Origin: Curtobacterium luteum
Lineage (GTDB): Bacteria > Actinomycetota > Actinomycetes > Actinomycetales > Microbacteriaceae
Reading direction: 5' to 3'
Length of the DNA: 64,000 nucleotides
NCBI RefSeq assembly: GCF_014646995.1
Contig: NZ_BMOI01000003.1
Span: 181,108 to 245,107 of the forward strand
Shown here piece by piece: positions 10,167 to 20,141 of this stretch (positions within the stretch are counted from its first letter, which is position 1; every line of letters starts with the position of its first letter). Below the pieces are notes generated by a model. The model made no database searches. It saw nothing but the letters and a program-made list of their open reading frames with translations, and was not told the origin of the DNA. Made by a program: the position numbers and the translations under genes.

Positions 10167-11768
10167 ATGACGACTGACGGGGGAGCGGAGCGTCCGGAAC
10201 TCCGGTCCGGACGGGTGCCCGCGCGGACGAGTCGGCGCGCGCTGCTCGGGGGTGGTGTCGGCCTCGGGCTCGCGGGCCTCCTGGCGGTCTGCACGGGCGG
10301 GACGCCGAAGCCGAGCGGGAGCCCGACCGGCAGTCCGACCGGGAACGGCGCGACCGCGAGCGCGGGGCCGACCGCGAGTCCGACGCCCGGCGGCCCGGCA
10401 TCGTGGCAGGCCCTCGCCGCGGCGGTGTCGGGACGGCTCCTGCGTCCGGGGTCCCAGGGGTGGGACAGCGCCCGGGTGCTCGAGAACCCCCGGTGGGACG
10501 ATGCCGACCCCCGCGGCATCCTGCGCGCCACGAGCGACGCCGACGTGCAGGCCGGACTCGCCTTCGCCCGGAACACCCGCACCCCCGTCGCCCTCCGCGC
10601 GGGCGGGCACTCCTACACGGGGTGGTCCGCCGGCGGCGCCCCGGGGACCGACGTGCCGCGGTCCCTCGTGATCAGCACGCAAGACCTCGACGGCATCGAG
10701 GTGCACGCCGACGGCACGGCGACGATCGGGCCCGGTGCCCGTCTGGCGAACGTCTACGCGACCCTCGCCGCGCAGGGGCGGGCGATCGGAGCAGGGTCCT
10801 GCCCGACGGTCGGGGTCGGCGGCCTGACGCTCGGCGGCGGTGTCGGGGTGCTCGCGCGGTCGTTCGGCCTGACCTGCGACCAGCTGAGCGGCGTGCGGGT
10901 CATCACCCCGGACGGCACGGCGCACGACGTCTCCGCGACCGCCGAACCCGACCTGTTCTGGGCCTGTCGCGGCGGTGGCGGCGGCACGGTCGGCGTCGTG
11001 ACCTCGATGACCTTCCGCACCCGGGCGGCTCCCGGCGTCCTGCTCTTCGAACTCGCGTTCCCGTGGTCGGCTGCCGCTGCCGTCGTCCGGGCGTGGCAGG
11101 ACTGGGCGCCGACGGCCGACGACGAGCTCTGGTCGACGCTCAAGCTCCTGAACGGATCGCGGCACACCACGCCGTCGATCACCGTGACGGGGGTGTGGAC
11201 CGGCTCGAAGACCGGCGCCGACGCCTCGGTCGACGGGTTCGTCGCGGCGACCGGTGCACGGCCGACCCGCCACACCGCCGAGCAGATGTCGTACGGCACC
11301 GCCATGTCGACACTGGCCGGGAAGCCCCAGCGGGTGTCGGAGGCGGCGACGTCGTCGATCGGGACGACGAAGCTCACGGATGCGCAGATCGACGTCCTCG
11401 TGCAGCACGCCGGGGCAGCGGGGGACGTGTCCGGCAACCTCGAGGGCGGCGTCTCGCTCGACGCCCTCGGCGGTGCGGTCGCCCGGGTCGGTCGCACGGA
11501 CTCCGCGTTCCCGTGGCGCTCGGCGCTCATGACGGTGCAGTACACGGCGGTGTTCGCGGACGGTTCCGACCCGGCGCCCTTCGACGCCTACGTCCGGGCC
11601 TTCCGGGAGGCGATGACGCCGGCGTGGGGGAGCGCCGCGTACGCGAACTACTGCGACGCGGCGATCACCGACCCGTCCGACTACTTCGGCGTGAACACGT
11701 CCCGCCTGCACCGGATCGCCGAGCAGGCCGACCCGGACGGACTCCTGTCGCAGCCGCACTGGGTCTGA
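10167..11768 (+). CDS. Secreted FAD-dependent oxidoreductase, berberine-bridge-enzyme type
   Basis: Exported flavoprotein of 533 residues. The N-terminus has a twin-arginine motif (SRRALLGGG), a hydrophobic core and a lipobox-like LLAVC, so a Tat-exported lipoprotein is likely. A Ser/Thr/Pro/Gly-rich linker follows. The FAD_binding_4 domain shows both flavin attachment sites of the bicovalent BBE group: His in RAGGHSYTGWSAG and Cys in GSCPTVGVGGLTLGGGVG. The C-terminal BBE motif YANYCDAAITDPSDYFG is present. Such enzymes oxidise carbohydrates or alkaloid-like alcohols; a sugar substrate is likely (inference). It is expressed alone from a leaderless promoter. Confidence 0.92.
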   Translation: MTTDGGAERPELRSGRVPARTSRRALLGGGVGLGLAGLLAVCTGGTPKPSGSPTGSPTGNGATASAGPTASPTPGGPASWQALAAAVSGRLLRPGSQGWDSARVLENPRWDDADPRGILRATSDADVQAGLAFARNTRTPVALRAGGHSYTGWSAGGAPGTDVPRSLVISTQDLDGIEVHADGTATIGPGARLANVYATLAAQGRAIGAGSCPTVGVGGLTLGGGVGVLARSFGLTCDQLSGVRVITPDGTAHDVSATAEPDLFWACRGGGGGTVGVVTSMTFRTRAAPGVLLFELAFPWSAAAAVVRAWQDWAPTADDELWSTLKLLNGSRHTTPSITVTGVWTGSKTGADASVDGFVAATGARPTRHTAEQMSYGTAMSTLAGKPQRVSEAATSSIGTTKLTDAQIDVLVQHAGAAGDVSGNLEGGVSLDALGGAVARVGRTDSAFPWRSALMTVQYTAVFADGSDPAPFDAYVRAFREAMTPAWGSAAYANYCDAAITDPSDYFGVNTSRLHRIAEQADPDGLLSQPHWV

Positions 11769-11819
11769 GGCCACCCCGCCCCGGGTCCGTCGACACCACC
11801 GCCGGTCGGTGCCCGGGCC

Positions 11820-11825
11820 TACGAT
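11820..11825 (+). promoter_or_regulatory. -10 box of a leaderless transcript
   Basis: TACGAT with a 6-base gap to the ATG at 11832; no ribosome-binding site. Confidence 0.6.
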
Positions 11826-11831
11826 CGCCGC

Positions 11832-12422
11832 ATGGACACCGAGGACCTCGTCCTGCCCGATGCCGCAGCGTGGCGGACCTGGCTCGACGCGCACGAGGGC
11901 GACCCCGACGGCGTGTGGCTGGTCCTCGCGAAGAAGGGCACCACCGAGCCGACGTCCCTGACCTACGACCAGGCACTCGACGAAGCGCTCTGCTCCGGCT
12001 GGATCGACGGGCAGAAGCGGGGGCGCGACGCGACGACGTTCCGACAGCGGTTCACGCCCCGACGCCGTGCCTCGCTGTGGTCCCAGCGGAACATCGGCCT
12101 CGTCGCGGAACTCGTCGCCGCGGGCCGGATGCGTGCACGGGGACAGGCGGAGATCGACCGGGCGAAGGGCGACGGCCGGTGGGACCGCGCCTACGCCGGT
12201 GCCGCGACCGCGACGGTGCCGGACGACCTCCGGGCAGCGCTCGACGCCGCACCGGCCGCCGCCGCGCTGTTCGCCGACCTCGACGCGACGAACCGCTACG
12301 CCGTGCTGCACCGGGTGACCACCGCACCGAGTCCGACCGCCCGGGCGAACCGCATCGCGAAGCTCGTCGGCGGACTCGAACGCGGCGAGACGCCGTACCC
12401 GCGGAAGCCGAGGTCCGACTGA
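11832..12422 (+). CDS. YdeI/OmdA-family protein
   Basis: A 196-residue protein of the YdeI/OmpD-associated (OmdA) family. Recognisable parts are the N-terminal [10 protein letters not shown] and [11 protein letters not shown], the family hallmark [33 protein letters not shown], and the C-terminal helical OmdA region with [20 protein letters not shown] and the basic end. Family members have been tied to bacteriocin or peptide resistance in enterobacteria, but the biochemical role is unknown. The start is set by the leaderless -10 box at 11820. It is followed 61 bases later by an aldo/keto reductase in the same direction, with its own upstream TAGAAC box. Confidence 0.9.
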   Translation: MDTEDLVLPDAAAWRTWLDAHEGDPDGVWLVLAKKGTTEPTSLTYDQALDEALCSGWIDGQKRGRDATTFRQRFTPRRRASLWSQRNIGLVAELVAAGRMRARGQAEIDRAKGDGRWDRAYAGAATATVPDDLRAALDAAPAAAALFADLDATNRYAVLHRVTTAPSPTARANRIAKLVGGLERGETPYPRKPRSD

Positions 12423-12483
12423 CACCGCGGGCGGGGGACACCCGCTCAGCGACGCGTCACGTCCACGGCGTAGAACGGCGGCC

Positions 12484-13362
12484 ATGACCACTGGTACCGA
12501 CACCACCCGTCCCGCCGCGTCCTCCGGCACCTTCCGCATCGGTGGCGACCTCGAGGTCCACCGCCTCGGTTACGGCACGATGCAGCTCACCGGTCCCGGC
12601 GTCTGGGGACCGCCGAAGGACCACGACGAAGCGATCCGCGTCCTCAAGCGCGCGGTCGACCTCGGCGTCGACTTCTTCGACACCGCGGACTCCTACGGCC
12701 CATACGTCGCCGAGGAACTGCTCCGCGAGGCCCTGCACCCGTACGGCGACGACATCGTCATCGCCACGAAGGCCGGCCTGACCCGCACGGGTCCGAACGA
12801 GTGGCCGCCGGTCGGCCGCCCGGAGTACCTCCGCCAGGAGGCCGAGATGAGCCTCCGCCGCCTCGGTCTCGAGCGCATCGACCTCTTCCAGCTGCACCGC
12901 ATCGACCCGAAGGTCCCGCTCGAGGACCAGATCGGCGAGCTGAAGAAGCTCCAGGACGAGGGCAAGATCCGCCACATCGGCCTGTCCGAGGTCTCGGTCG
13001 ACGACGTGAAGGCCGCGCAGGAGCACGCCACGATCGTCACGGTCCAGAACCTCTACAACCTGCAGAAGCGCGACGCCGAGGAACTCCTCGACTGGTCCGA
13101 GGAGCAGGGCATCGGCTTCATCCCGTGGTTCCCGCTCGCGACCGGTGGCCTGACCGGCGACGACTCGCCGCTGACCGAGATCGCCGAGCGCAAGGGTGCG
13201 ACGCCGGCACAGCTCGCACTCGCCTGGCTGCTGAAGCGCTCCCCCGTCATGCTCCCGATCCCGGGCACGTCGAGCGTCGACCACCTCGAGGACAACCTGC
13301 AGGGCGCGGTGATCGAGCTGACCGACGAGGAGTTCGAGGAGCTCTCCGGCCTCGGCAGCTGA
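12484..13362 (+). CDS. Aldo/keto reductase
   Basis: A second AKR of 292 residues, different from the one at 8467. Catalytic residues are Asp and Tyr in [17 protein letters not shown], Lys in [10 protein letters not shown] and His in [14 protein letters not shown]. The cofactor site is [19 protein letters not shown]. It resembles the YdbC/pyridoxal-reductase-like AKR group of actinobacteria, but the substrate is not determined. It starts at the ATG at 12484 with TAGAAC seven bases upstream, a weaker match to the leaderless pattern. It ends at a strong bidirectional terminator (13399-13440). Confidence 0.93.
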   Translation: MTTGTDTTRPAASSGTFRIGGDLEVHRLGYGTMQLTGPGVWGPPKDHDEAIRVLKRAVDLGVDFFDTADSYGPYVAEELLREALHPYGDDIVIATKAGLTRTGPNEWPPVGRPEYLRQEAEMSLRRLGLERIDLFQLHRIDPKVPLEDQIGELKKLQDEGKIRHIGLSEVSVDDVKAAQEHATIVTVQNLYNLQKRDAEELLDWSEEQGIGFIPWFPLATGGLTGDDSPLTEIAERKGATPAQLALAWLLKRSPVMLPIPGTSSVDHLEDNLQGAVIELTDEEFEELSGLGS

Positions 13363-13398
13363 GGCCGCCGGGCACGGGTCGCTGACGCGACCAGGACC

Positions 13399-13440
13399 GG
13401 ACGGGAGGCGCGGTGCCGGCTGGCACCGCGCCTCCCGTCC
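13399..13440. terminator. 42-bp hairpin, bidirectional terminator
   Basis: Two perfect 19-base arms around GGCT lie between convergent stops at 13362 and 13450. This is the cleanest copy of the GGACGGGAGGCGCGGTGCC family unit. Confidence 0.8.
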
Positions 13441-13449
13441 GTCGCGACG

Positions 13450-14373
13450 TCAGCCGGCGCGCAGCTGCGCGAGCACCGCGCGGTGGTCGCTGCCGTTCGC
13501 GGGCAGCACCTCGGTCGAGACGGTGGCGAGACCGCGGACGAACACGTGGTCGATCCGCGCGACGGGCATCTGTGCCGGCCAGGTGAAGCCGAGCCCGCCG
13601 CCCTCCGACAGCTCCGCGCGGATCGGTGCCATGAGCGGATCGGCGGCGCCGCCGTTGAAGTCGCCGGCGACGACGAGCCGTTCGGCGTCGTCGTCCCGGA
13701 CCTCGCCCGCCAGGGCACGGAGCATCGTCGGGCGGGCGTCCTCGGTGCGCAGCCGCAGTGAGTCGACGTGCACGACGTACAGCCGCACGTCCCCGACGTC
13801 GGTGGCGACGGTCACGCGCAGCGACCGCGCCCACCCGAGGCCGAGCGTGAGCGGCTCCCCGTCGCTCAGCGTCGACCGGCTCCACACGCCGACCGACCCG
13901 ACCCGGTAGTGGTGCGGGTACGCCGCGGCGAGCGCCGTCTGCACCTCGGCACCGGAGTCGGCGGTGAGCTCCTCGAGCGCGATGACGTCCGGGTGCCGGT
14001 CGGCGATCGCCCGGGCCGTCGCCGTCGGGTCCTCGTTGGTGGCCTCGACGTTCTGCGTGACGACCGAGAGCTGCGGTGTGCCGGTGGCGGCGGGCGCGAG
14101 GACCCCCGGCAGCACGGCGACCGCCCAGGCCGCGGCGTACGCGACCGAGAGCGCGGCGAGTCGCCACGAGCGGGTGCCGATGGCCAGCCCGGCCACCGGG
14201 ACGAGCAGCACGCCCATCCACGGCAGCAGCGAGCCGATCGCCGAGCCCGGGCTGCCGAGCACGTCGAGCACGCTCGGGGCGAGGAGGACGACGACCCCGG
14301 CGACGAGCGCGGCCCCGACGACGGCGATGACGAGGGAGCGGCCGGGGTTCCGTCGGCTGGAGCGGAGGGGCAC
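13450..14373 (-). CDS. Membrane-anchored endonuclease/exonuclease/phosphatase family protein
   Basis: A 307-residue protein with two or three hydrophobic helices in the first 100 residues and an extracytoplasmic EEP domain. Its motifs are VTQNVE (metal-binding Asn), ALEEL (catalytic Glu), VVAGDFNG and GSDHRAV at the end. EEP members of this layout are phosphodiesterases or nucleases. The single-turn membrane anchors and the close cut after APAATG suggest hydrolysis of an external substrate (inference). I chose the GTG at 14373 because a TACCCT box (14380-14385) sits six bases upstream; a GTG 33 bases earlier is possible. Confidence 0.88.
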   Translation of the reverse strand: MPLRSSRRNPGRSLVIAVVGAALVAGVVVLLAPSVLDVLGSPGSAIGSLLPWMGVLLVPVAGLAIGTRSWRLAALSVAYAAAWAVAVLPGVLAPAATGTPQLSVVTQNVEATNEDPTATARAIADRHPDVIALEELTADSGAEVQTALAAAYPHHYRVGSVGVWSRSTLSDGEPLTLGLGWARSLRVTVATDVGDVRLYVVHVDSLRLRTEDARPTMLRALAGEVRDDDAERLVVAGDFNGGAADPLMAPIRAELSEGGGLGFTWPAQMPVARIDHVFVRGLATVSTEVLPANGSDHRAVLAQLRAG

Positions 14374-14379
14374 GGCTCG

Positions 14380-14385
14380 AGGGTA
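14380..14385 (-). promoter_or_regulatory. -10 box of a leaderless transcript
   Basis: On the minus strand TACCCT lies six bases before the GTG at 14373, which supports that start over the earlier GTG. Confidence 0.5.
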
Positions 14386-14447
14386 GGCAGCCCTTCTGAC
14401 AGCCACCGGGGTGCCCCGTGGGCGTCGGCTCAGCGCCGGGACGGCAC

Positions 14448-14485
14448 TTGCGGATGCATACCGGGTATGGGCATACTCGGTATGC
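14448..14485 (+). promoter_or_regulatory. PadR-type operator overlapping a promoter
   Basis: TTGCGG at 14448-14453 and CATACT at 14472-14477 are spaced 18 bases apart as a promoter. Over it lie two dyads: an imperfect GCATAC-CGG-GTATGG (14456-14470) and a perfect GCATAC-TCG-GTATGC (14471-14485). ATAC...GTAT dyads are the known type of site for PadR repressors, and the next gene encodes one, so autoregulation is likely. Confidence 0.75.
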
Positions 14486-14516
14486 CCGGGTGTCGGGCCG
14501 GGACGAGGGGGATGTC

Positions 14517-15089
14517 ATGAGCGTTCGGATGGGCGTGCTCGCGCTGCTGGTGGGAGGCCCCGGGTACGGGTACCAGCTCCGGGGGGAGTTCGAGCACCGT
14601 ACGGGTGGGAGCTGGCCGCTCAACATCGGCCAGGTCTACACGACGCTCGACCGGCTCGAGCGCGACGGGCTCGTGGCCCGCGGCGACGCCGACGACGACG
14701 GGCACGTCGTCTACACGGCGACGGACGCGGGCCGCGAGGAGGTGGCCCGGTGGTTCAGCGAGCCGGTACCCGCGAAGCGCGGCCGCGACGAGCTCGCGAT
14801 CAAGTTCGCGCTCGCCGTGACGGTGCCCGGTGTGGACGTCCAGCGGCTCGTGCAGGTGCAGCGCGGCGCGGCCGTCCGGAACCTCCAGGACCTCACACGA
14901 CTGAAGCGGACCGCGGACCCGGCCGAGGACCTCGCGTGGTCGCTCGTGCTCGAGTCGATGGTGTTCCAGGCCGAGGCCGAGGTGCGGTGGTTGGACCACG
15001 TGGAGTCGAGCGTCACCCGGTACCGACCGGATGAACACCGCACGGCCGCGGCCACGTCCGCCGACGAGATCGTCCGGAGCGCCCGGTGA
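14517..15089 (+). CDS. PadR-family transcriptional repressor
   Basis: A 190-residue winged-helix regulator. The N-terminal PadR domain has [21 protein letters not shown], then [18 protein letters not shown] and a wing ending [16 protein letters not shown]. The C-terminal half is the helical PadR dimerisation domain (Vir_act_alpha_C type). The ATG at 14517 follows a GAGGGGG ribosome site. Its stop overlaps the start of the ABC ATPase gene by 4 bases (GTGA), so repressor, ATPase and permease form one operon. This arrangement is common for antimicrobial or envelope-stress ABC exporters; a ligand that binds PadR and is handled by the transporter is the likely logic (inference). Confidence 0.93.
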   Translation: MSVRMGVLALLVGGPGYGYQLRGEFEHRTGGSWPLNIGQVYTTLDRLERDGLVARGDADDDGHVVYTATDAGREEVARWFSEPVPAKRGRDELAIKFALAVTVPGVDVQRLVQVQRGAAVRNLQDLTRLKRTADPAEDLAWSLVLESMVFQAEAEVRWLDHVESSVTRYRPDEHRTAAATSADEIVRSAR

Positions 15090-15817
15090 CCGCCGCTGCT
15101 CCGCTGCTGGAGCTCGACGCCGTCAGCGTCCAGTACGGCAGCGGTTCGAGGGCCGTGACCGCCCTCGCCGGTGTCGACCTGACGATCCGCCGCGGCGAGA
15201 TGGTGGCCGTCATGGGCACCTCCGGCTCGGGCAAGTCGACGCTGCTCGCCTGCGCGGGGACCCTGCTCCCGCCGACGAGCGGCGAGGTCCGCATCGACGG
15301 CGAGTGGGTCGCGGACCGCCCGGCGAAGGACCTCGCGGCGCTCCGACGGCGGCTGGTCGGCTTCGTGTTCCAGGACTTCAACCTGATCCCGTCCCTCACG
15401 GCGATCGAGAACGTGGCGCTGCCGCTCGAGCTCGACGGGTGGAAGTCGAGCCGGGCTCGCCGGGCGGCGCAGCTCGCCCTCGACAACGTCGAGCTCGGGC
15501 ACCGTTCCGACGCGTTCCCCGACGACCTCTCCGGAGGCCAGCAGCAGCGGGTCGCGATCGCGCGCGGTGTGGTCGGGGAGCGCCGGCTCGCGCTCGCGGA
15601 CGAACCGACCGGTGCGCTCGACTCCCAGACCGGGGAGGTGGTGCTCCGCATGCTCCGTCGGCACGTCGACTCAGGGGCCGGTGCGCTGCTCGTCACCCAC
15701 GACGCCCGGCACGCGGCCTGGGCGGACCGCATCGTGTTCCTGCGTGACGGCCGGGTCGTCGACGAGACGGTGTACTCCGGCGTCGAGATGGCCCTCGCGG
15801 ACCGGACGCGGTCGTGA
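15086..15817 (+). CDS. ABC transporter ATP-binding protein, MacB/LolD type
   Basis: A 243-residue nucleotide-binding subunit. It has Walker [12 protein letters not shown] (about residues 45-55), a Q-loop in [20 protein letters not shown], signature [17 protein letters not shown], Walker [14 protein letters not shown] and the H-loop [12 protein letters not shown]. The sequence is typical of ATPases that pair with FtsX-like permeases rather than importers. The GTG start overlaps the PadR stop, and its own stop overlaps the GTG start of the permease (4 bases each), giving tight translational coupling. Confidence 0.95.
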   Translation: MTAAAPLLELDAVSVQYGSGSRAVTALAGVDLTIRRGEMVAVMGTSGSGKSTLLACAGTLLPPTSGEVRIDGEWVADRPAKDLAALRRRLVGFVFQDFNLIPSLTAIENVALPLELDGWKSSRARRAAQLALDNVELGHRSDAFPDDLSGGQQQRVAIARGVVGERRLALADEPTGALDSQTGEVVLRMLRRHVDSGAGALLVTHDARHAAWADRIVFLRDGRVVDETVYSGVEMALADRTRS

Positions 15818-18600
15818 TCCGGCTCCGGCCGGCACTCCGGCTGGGCCGACGGATGGCGTTCGCGAAGACCGGACGCGCGGCGCTCGTCGTCGCGTTGATC
15901 GGTCTTCCGACCATGGGCTTCGCCGGGGTCTCGGTGCTGTTCGCCTCGACGCAGGCGACGACGGCCGAGCAGCTCCGGTACGACCTCGGGCACGCCCAGG
16001 CGCAGATGACGACACAGCAGCCGGATGCCCGCGGCATGCGGCAGGACCCCGTGCACTGGACGAACATCCAGACCGAGGAGGACAGCCCTGCGGCGAACGC
16101 CGACGACGACACCCCCTACGCCGACGTCACGGAGTACGTGCCGAAGGGTGCGATCTCGATCCCGGTGACGACCACCGACGTCGTGCTGCGCGGAGCGCAC
16201 GGCCCGATCGGCACCACCGCGACCCTCGGCGAAACCTGGGACCCGGTGCTCGACGGACGCTGGCACGTCCTCGACGGCACGGCTCCGACGGCACGCGACC
16301 AGGCGATGATGACGCCGGCGATGCTCGCGAAGACCGGGCTCCACATCGGTGACACGCTCGACGTGACCGACCCGGTGACGAAGCGGTTCACGATCACCGG
16401 GACGATGCGGGACCTCGGCCAGGACCCAGACGAGTCGGCGGTCTACCTGCCGTGGAGGAGCATCGCCGCGGACGCCGCTCCGATCTCGACCGGCCGATCC
16501 GACGCGGGTGCGGTCACGGTGTACCTGCCGACGGTCGCCCCGACCTGGTCGGAGATCAAGCGGCTGAACGACCACGGCATCGTCGTGCAGTCGCGTCCGG
16601 TGGTGCTCGATCCGCCGGACGAGCGGGTCGACGGCTTCTCGGGTCCGCAGAGCCTCGGGTGGTACGTCGCCGGACTCGGACTCGTCGGGGTGTTCGCCCT
16701 GTTCGAGGTCGGCCTGCTCGCCGGTGCGGCGTTCCTCGTCGGTACCCGCGCCGATGCCCGCTCGTACGCGATCTTGACGAGCGTCGGCGCGGAGCGCGGG
16801 GTCGTGCGGTCGGTCGTCGCCGGATCCGGACTCGTGCTCGGGACGGCCGGGGCGGTCCTCGGGACGGGGCTCGGCATCGGGATCGGCGCGCTCGCGTTCC
16901 ACCTGCTCGACGACGGGAACGTGAACGCCTTCCCCGGGTTGCACGTCCCCGGGGTGATGCTCCTCTGCATCGCCGTCGCCGGTGTCCTCGCCGGAGTCCT
17001 GTCCTCCCTCACCGCGGCCCGCGCCGCCACCCGGGTGAACGTGCTGGCCGGTCTCCGCGGGTCGCTCCGCCCGGAGACGCCGAGCCGGGCGGCGACCCGC
17101 CGTCGTCGTGCGTGGGGACCACTCCTCATCGTCGTCGGGGCCGTCATGACCCTCGCGTGCGGCATCGGTGTCCTGGTCCTGAACGACCGACCGGAGCAGA
17201 GCGGGCAGCGGGACCACTGGGCGTGGGTCGTCGGCGCCGGCGTCGCGATCGGGCCGTGCCTCGTCCAACTCGGCGTCGCGATCTGCTCGCCGTGGGTGCT
17301 CGCCCTCGTCGCCCGCGTGTCGAGCCGGTTCGGGCTCGCGGCGCGGATGGCTGGCCGTGACGCCCGCCGTAACCCGGTCCGCACGGTGCCGGTGCTCGCG
17401 AGCGTGATGAGCGTCGTGTTCGTCGCCTCCGTGGTGATCACGTCGAACGCGTCGCAGCACGCTCAGTACGTCCGCGACTACGAGTACAAGTCCGCCGTCG
17501 GGGTGGCCACCGCGGACATCCAGCGGCTCGACAGCCGGTCGTTCCCGCAGGGCTACGACGCGGCGGTGACGGCGCGGGCGGCCGAGGTCAGCGCGCGAGT
17601 GTTCGACCACGACCGCATCCGCGTGCTCGGCACCGTCGACGAGCAGCCGACCGAGGAACCGAGCACCCTGACCCAGTTGCACCTCTGGGAGCGCCCGACC
17701 GGCTGCGGAGACGAGTTCTGCGGGTCGTGGCTCGAGCCCGGCGGCAGCCAACACGTCCTCACGGGCACGGTCGACGACTACGCCGTGCTCAGCGGACACC
17801 GGCCGTCCGCCGAGGTCCGCGACGCACTCGCCGACGGCAGGGCCGTGTCACTCTGGCCCGAGTACGTCCACGACGGCGCGGTCCGGCTCGACACGTTCCA
17901 CCACCGCAGCTGGGAGGACGCGACCTCGCCCGACCCGGAGCACCCGGACGCGACGACCACGATCCCCGCGGTCCTCGACGAGCAGGACCCGCCGATCCAG
18001 ATCGGGGTCTTCATGACGAAGGCGACCGCCGAGCGCTACCGGGTACCCGCCGTGGACGGCATCCTCGTGACCCGGCTCGACGGCGAGGTCTCACCCGAGC
18101 AGTTCGGCGAGCTCGCGTCGGCGTGGCAGAGCTACGGCGGCTCGGCGCGCGCGCAGGCCTCGGCGCCGACCTTCTTCTACGAGTCCGGCCCAGTCGATGC
18201 GAGTGCCCCGGTCCGGGCACTGGCGCTCGCACTCGCGGCGGCCGTGACGATCGGCGCGACCGCGGTGGCGATCGGCCTGGCCCGGGCCGACGGGCGACGG
18301 GACGACGAGGTGCTCGACGCGATCGGTGCCGCCCCACGGCTGCGGCGGCGGACCACGGCGTGGCAGGCTGCGATCCTGACCACCGTCGGGGCGGTCGTCG
18401 GCACCGTGCTCGGGCTCCTGCCGATCCGGGCGCTCACCCTGCGCTTCGACGCGGGTCCGGCCGGCACGAGCCACATGCCGTTCGTCGCCGACTGGCCCGT
18501 CTTGGCGCTCCTCGCGATCGGGCTGCCCGTCGTCGTGACGTTCGGGACGTGGCTGACCGCGGGCCGCAGCCGACGCCTCGCCCTGCGCCGTGCGCACTGA
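15814..18600 (+). CDS. FtsX-like ABC transporter permease
   Basis: A 928-residue membrane protein with two FtsX domains. One N-terminal helix is followed by a large extracytoplasmic domain. A first group of three helices (about 285-420) includes [22 protein letters not shown], where the FtsX coupling segment lies. Two more helices precede a second extracytoplasmic domain, and three C-terminal helices follow (about 800-920) with a second coupling segment, [18 protein letters not shown]. This matches the large actinobacterial exporter/mechanotransmission permeases, not MacB itself. With the PadR repressor and ATPase it forms a complete putative efflux or envelope-remodelling system; the substrate is unknown. 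Confidence 0.92.
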   Translation: MIRLRPALRLGRRMAFAKTGRAALVVALIGLPTMGFAGVSVLFASTQATTAEQLRYDLGHAQAQMTTQQPDARGMRQDPVHWTNIQTEEDSPAANADDDTPYADVTEYVPKGAISIPVTTTDVVLRGAHGPIGTTATLGETWDPVLDGRWHVLDGTAPTARDQAMMTPAMLAKTGLHIGDTLDVTDPVTKRFTITGTMRDLGQDPDESAVYLPWRSIAADAAPISTGRSDAGAVTVYLPTVAPTWSEIKRLNDHGIVVQSRPVVLDPPDERVDGFSGPQSLGWYVAGLGLVGVFALFEVGLLAGAAFLVGTRADARSYAILTSVGAERGVVRSVVAGSGLVLGTAGAVLGTGLGIGIGALAFHLLDDGNVNAFPGLHVPGVMLLCIAVAGVLAGVLSSLTAARAATRVNVLAGLRGSLRPETPSRAATRRRRAWGPLLIVVGAVMTLACGIGVLVLNDRPEQSGQRDHWAWVVGAGVAIGPCLVQLGVAICSPWVLALVARVSSRFGLAARMAGRDARRNPVRTVPVLASVMSVVFVASVVITSNASQHAQYVRDYEYKSAVGVATADIQRLDSRSFPQGYDAAVTARAAEVSARVFDHDRIRVLGTVDEQPTEEPSTLTQLHLWERPTGCGDEFCGSWLEPGGSQHVLTGTVDDYAVLSGHRPSAEVRDALADGRAVSLWPEYVHDGAVRLDTFHHRSWEDATSPDPEHPDATTTIPAVLDEQDPPIQIGVFMTKATAERYRVPAVDGILVTRLDGEVSPEQFGELASAWQSYGGSARAQASAPTFFYESGPVDASAPVRALALALAAAVTIGATAVAIGLARADGRRDDEVLDAIGAAPRLRRRTTAWQAAILTTVGAVVGTVLGLLPIRALTLRFDAGPAGTSHMPFVADWPVLALLAIGLPVVVTFGTWLTAGRSRRLALRRAH

Positions 18601-18742
18601 CGGGGGCCGGACTCCGCAGACCGGAAGGCCCACCCCACGCTGGGGCGCGCCCGGGAACGGGTGGGAGAAGCCACAGCAGCGACGACGGTTCCCCAGGTCT
18701 GGGGTCTGGTTCCGAAGAGCCATCCGCGGGATACCTGGAGTC

Positions 18743-19477
18743 GTGTCCCGCACCAGCCACCTCGTGGTCCTCATGAGCATCATCGCCTCCGCCGCCCTCG
18801 TCGGCACCGGAGCCGTCGTCGTCGCGACGGCGCACACCGCGTCGGCCGACGAGTCCGTCACCCTCCGGCAGGAGGCGGCGCTGCGTCGGACACCCGACCA
18901 GTTCGTGCGCGGGGCCCTCGACACCACCGACGACGCGGACGCCGTGACGTTCGCGTACGCCGGTGACTCGATCACGGCGCGGCCGGACTCGTGGCTGCAC
19001 GTCCTCGAGGGCGATCCGGAGCTGCGGGCGGTCGGTGGGTACGCCCACAGCGGCTACCGCTCGGACCAGGTACTGCACGAGATCAGCCCGGTACCGGACG
19101 CGGACGTGCTCGTCGTCGAACTCGGGACAAACGACGTCAACCAGGCCGTGCCCACCCGCCGGACCATCGCGAACGTGGACGCACTCGTGACCAAGGCCGA
19201 CGCCCACCACGTGCTCGTCGTCGCCGGTCCGCCGTCCGACCACACCACCAGTCTGTGGGGCGCCGACCGTCGCACGGGGCAGCGCGTCCTCAGTCGAGCC
19301 CTCCGCGCGGACGCCCAGCAGCACGGGTGGTCCTACGTCGACCCGTTCACGGCGATCCGGCTGCCCGACGGCGCGTACGAGCGGGGCACCACCCCGGACG
19401 GCATCCACCCGTCGGCAGAGGCCAACCTGACCGTGGCGAAGGCCATGGCGAACGCGATCGAGGCCGCCGCCCGCTGA
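18743..19477 (+). CDS. Secreted SGNH/GDSL hydrolase
   Basis: A 244-residue exported esterase-like protein. A signal peptide covers about residues 1-34 (hydrophobic LVVLMSIIASAALVGTGAVV, then ATAHTASA). The mature domain has block I AYAGDSITARPDSW (nucleophile Ser in GDS), the oxyanion Asn in VELGTNDVNQ, and the C-terminal DGIHPSAEA carrying the catalytic Asp and His. Family members act as lipases, acetyl-xylan or peptidoglycan esterases; the substrate here is undetermined. I chose the GTG at 18743 because the signal peptide starts there; ATACCT ends six bases upstream. It stands alone after the FtsX permease. Confidence 0.88.
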   Translation: MSRTSHLVVLMSIIASAALVGTGAVVVATAHTASADESVTLRQEAALRRTPDQFVRGALDTTDDADAVTFAYAGDSITARPDSWLHVLEGDPELRAVGGYAHSGYRSDQVLHEISPVPDADVLVVELGTNDVNQAVPTRRTIANVDALVTKADAHHVLVVAGPPSDHTTSLWGADRRTGQRVLSRALRADAQQHGWSYVDPFTAIRLPDGAYERGTTPDGIHPSAEANLTVAKAMANAIEAAAR

Positions 19478-19502
19478 GCCGCGGCAACCGCAGAGGAAGC
19501 TC

Positions 19503-19544
19503 TGCAAAGAACATGTTGCAAAGCTCCGTTTGCGGTCGTACGAT
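19503..19544 (+). promoter_or_regulatory. Promoter with operator-like repeats upstream of the ArsR-like regulator
   Basis: TTGCAA (19516-19521), a 17-base spacer and TACGAT (19539-19544) make a near-ideal promoter, with six bases to the ATG at 19551. The motif GCAAAG occurs twice around the -35 box, and TGCAA-N8-TTGCA forms a dyad over it (about 19503-19520). This is probably the site of autoregulation. Confidence 0.65.
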
Positions 19545-19550
19545 CAGGGC

Positions 19551-20141
19551 ATGGCATCCGACTCCCGCGTTCTCGACCTCCCGGAGATGAAGGCGCTGTC
19601 CCACCCGCTCCGGGCGCAGCTCCTCAACGAGCTCGCGACGCACGGCCCCGCCACGGCCACGACCCTGGCGGACCGCGTCGGCGAATCGTCCGGCTCGACG
19701 AGCTACCACCTCCGGCAGCTCGAGAAGCACGGCTTCATCGAGGAGGTCGAGGGCCGCGGCAACGGTCGCGAGCGCTGGTGGCGTCGCACCCCCGCGACCC
19801 TGTACAGCGGCGGCTCGGACGGTCCGCAGTCGCCGGCCGCCCTGGCCGCCGCACGCCTCGTGGCCTCGGGCTCGAACGACCACGCCGAGCAGATGATCCG
19901 CGAGTTCATCGCCCGTGACGAACGGTCCCTCGGACCCTGGCGGGACGCCGCGACCCTGTCCACCATCGTCATGCGCCTGACCCCGGCCGAGCTGCAGGAG
20001 CTCACCGAGGCGACGCTCGAGCTCATGACGGCCTTCCGACGGCGACGCGACCCCGACGCCGACGAAGCCGACACCGGTCGTGTGTTCGTCCGCTTCGCCG
20101 CCGTCCCCGTCCTCGACGACGACACCAAGGGATCACGATGA
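19551..20141 (+). CDS. ArsR-like winged-helix transcriptional regulator
   Basis: A 196-residue regulator. The N-terminal HTH has LPEMKALSHPLRAQLLNEL and ATTLADRVGESSGSTSYHLRQLEKHGFIEEV, followed by a wing with GNGRERWWRRTP. This is the HTH_20/ArsR-like arrangement of actinobacterial repressors without the metal-binding cysteines of classical ArsR, so a metal ligand is unlikely. The long helical C-terminal part (about 100-190) probably dimerises or binds a ligand. It is leaderless from a strong promoter. Its stop overlaps the start of the next small gene by 4 bases (ATGA). Confidence 0.9.
   Translation: MASDSRVLDLPEMKALSHPLRAQLLNELATHGPATATTLADRVGESSGSTSYHLRQLEKHGFIEEVEGRGNGRERWWRRTPATLYSGGSDGPQSPAALAAARLVASGSNDHAEQMIREFIARDERSLGPWRDAATLSTIVMRLTPAELQELTEATLELMTAFRRRRDPDADEADTGRVFVRFAAVPVLDDDTKGSR

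Noticed and set aside
9390..12539. A frame of more than 1000 codons on the minus strand across several genes
   Set aside because: It covers the thioesterase, FAD oxidoreductase and YdeI genes, all of which have clear motifs on the other strand.
15013..17799. A long minus-strand frame opposite the ABC transporter genes
   Set aside because: Composition is repetitive (Arg/Asp/His/Glu) and mirrors codon positions of the true genes.
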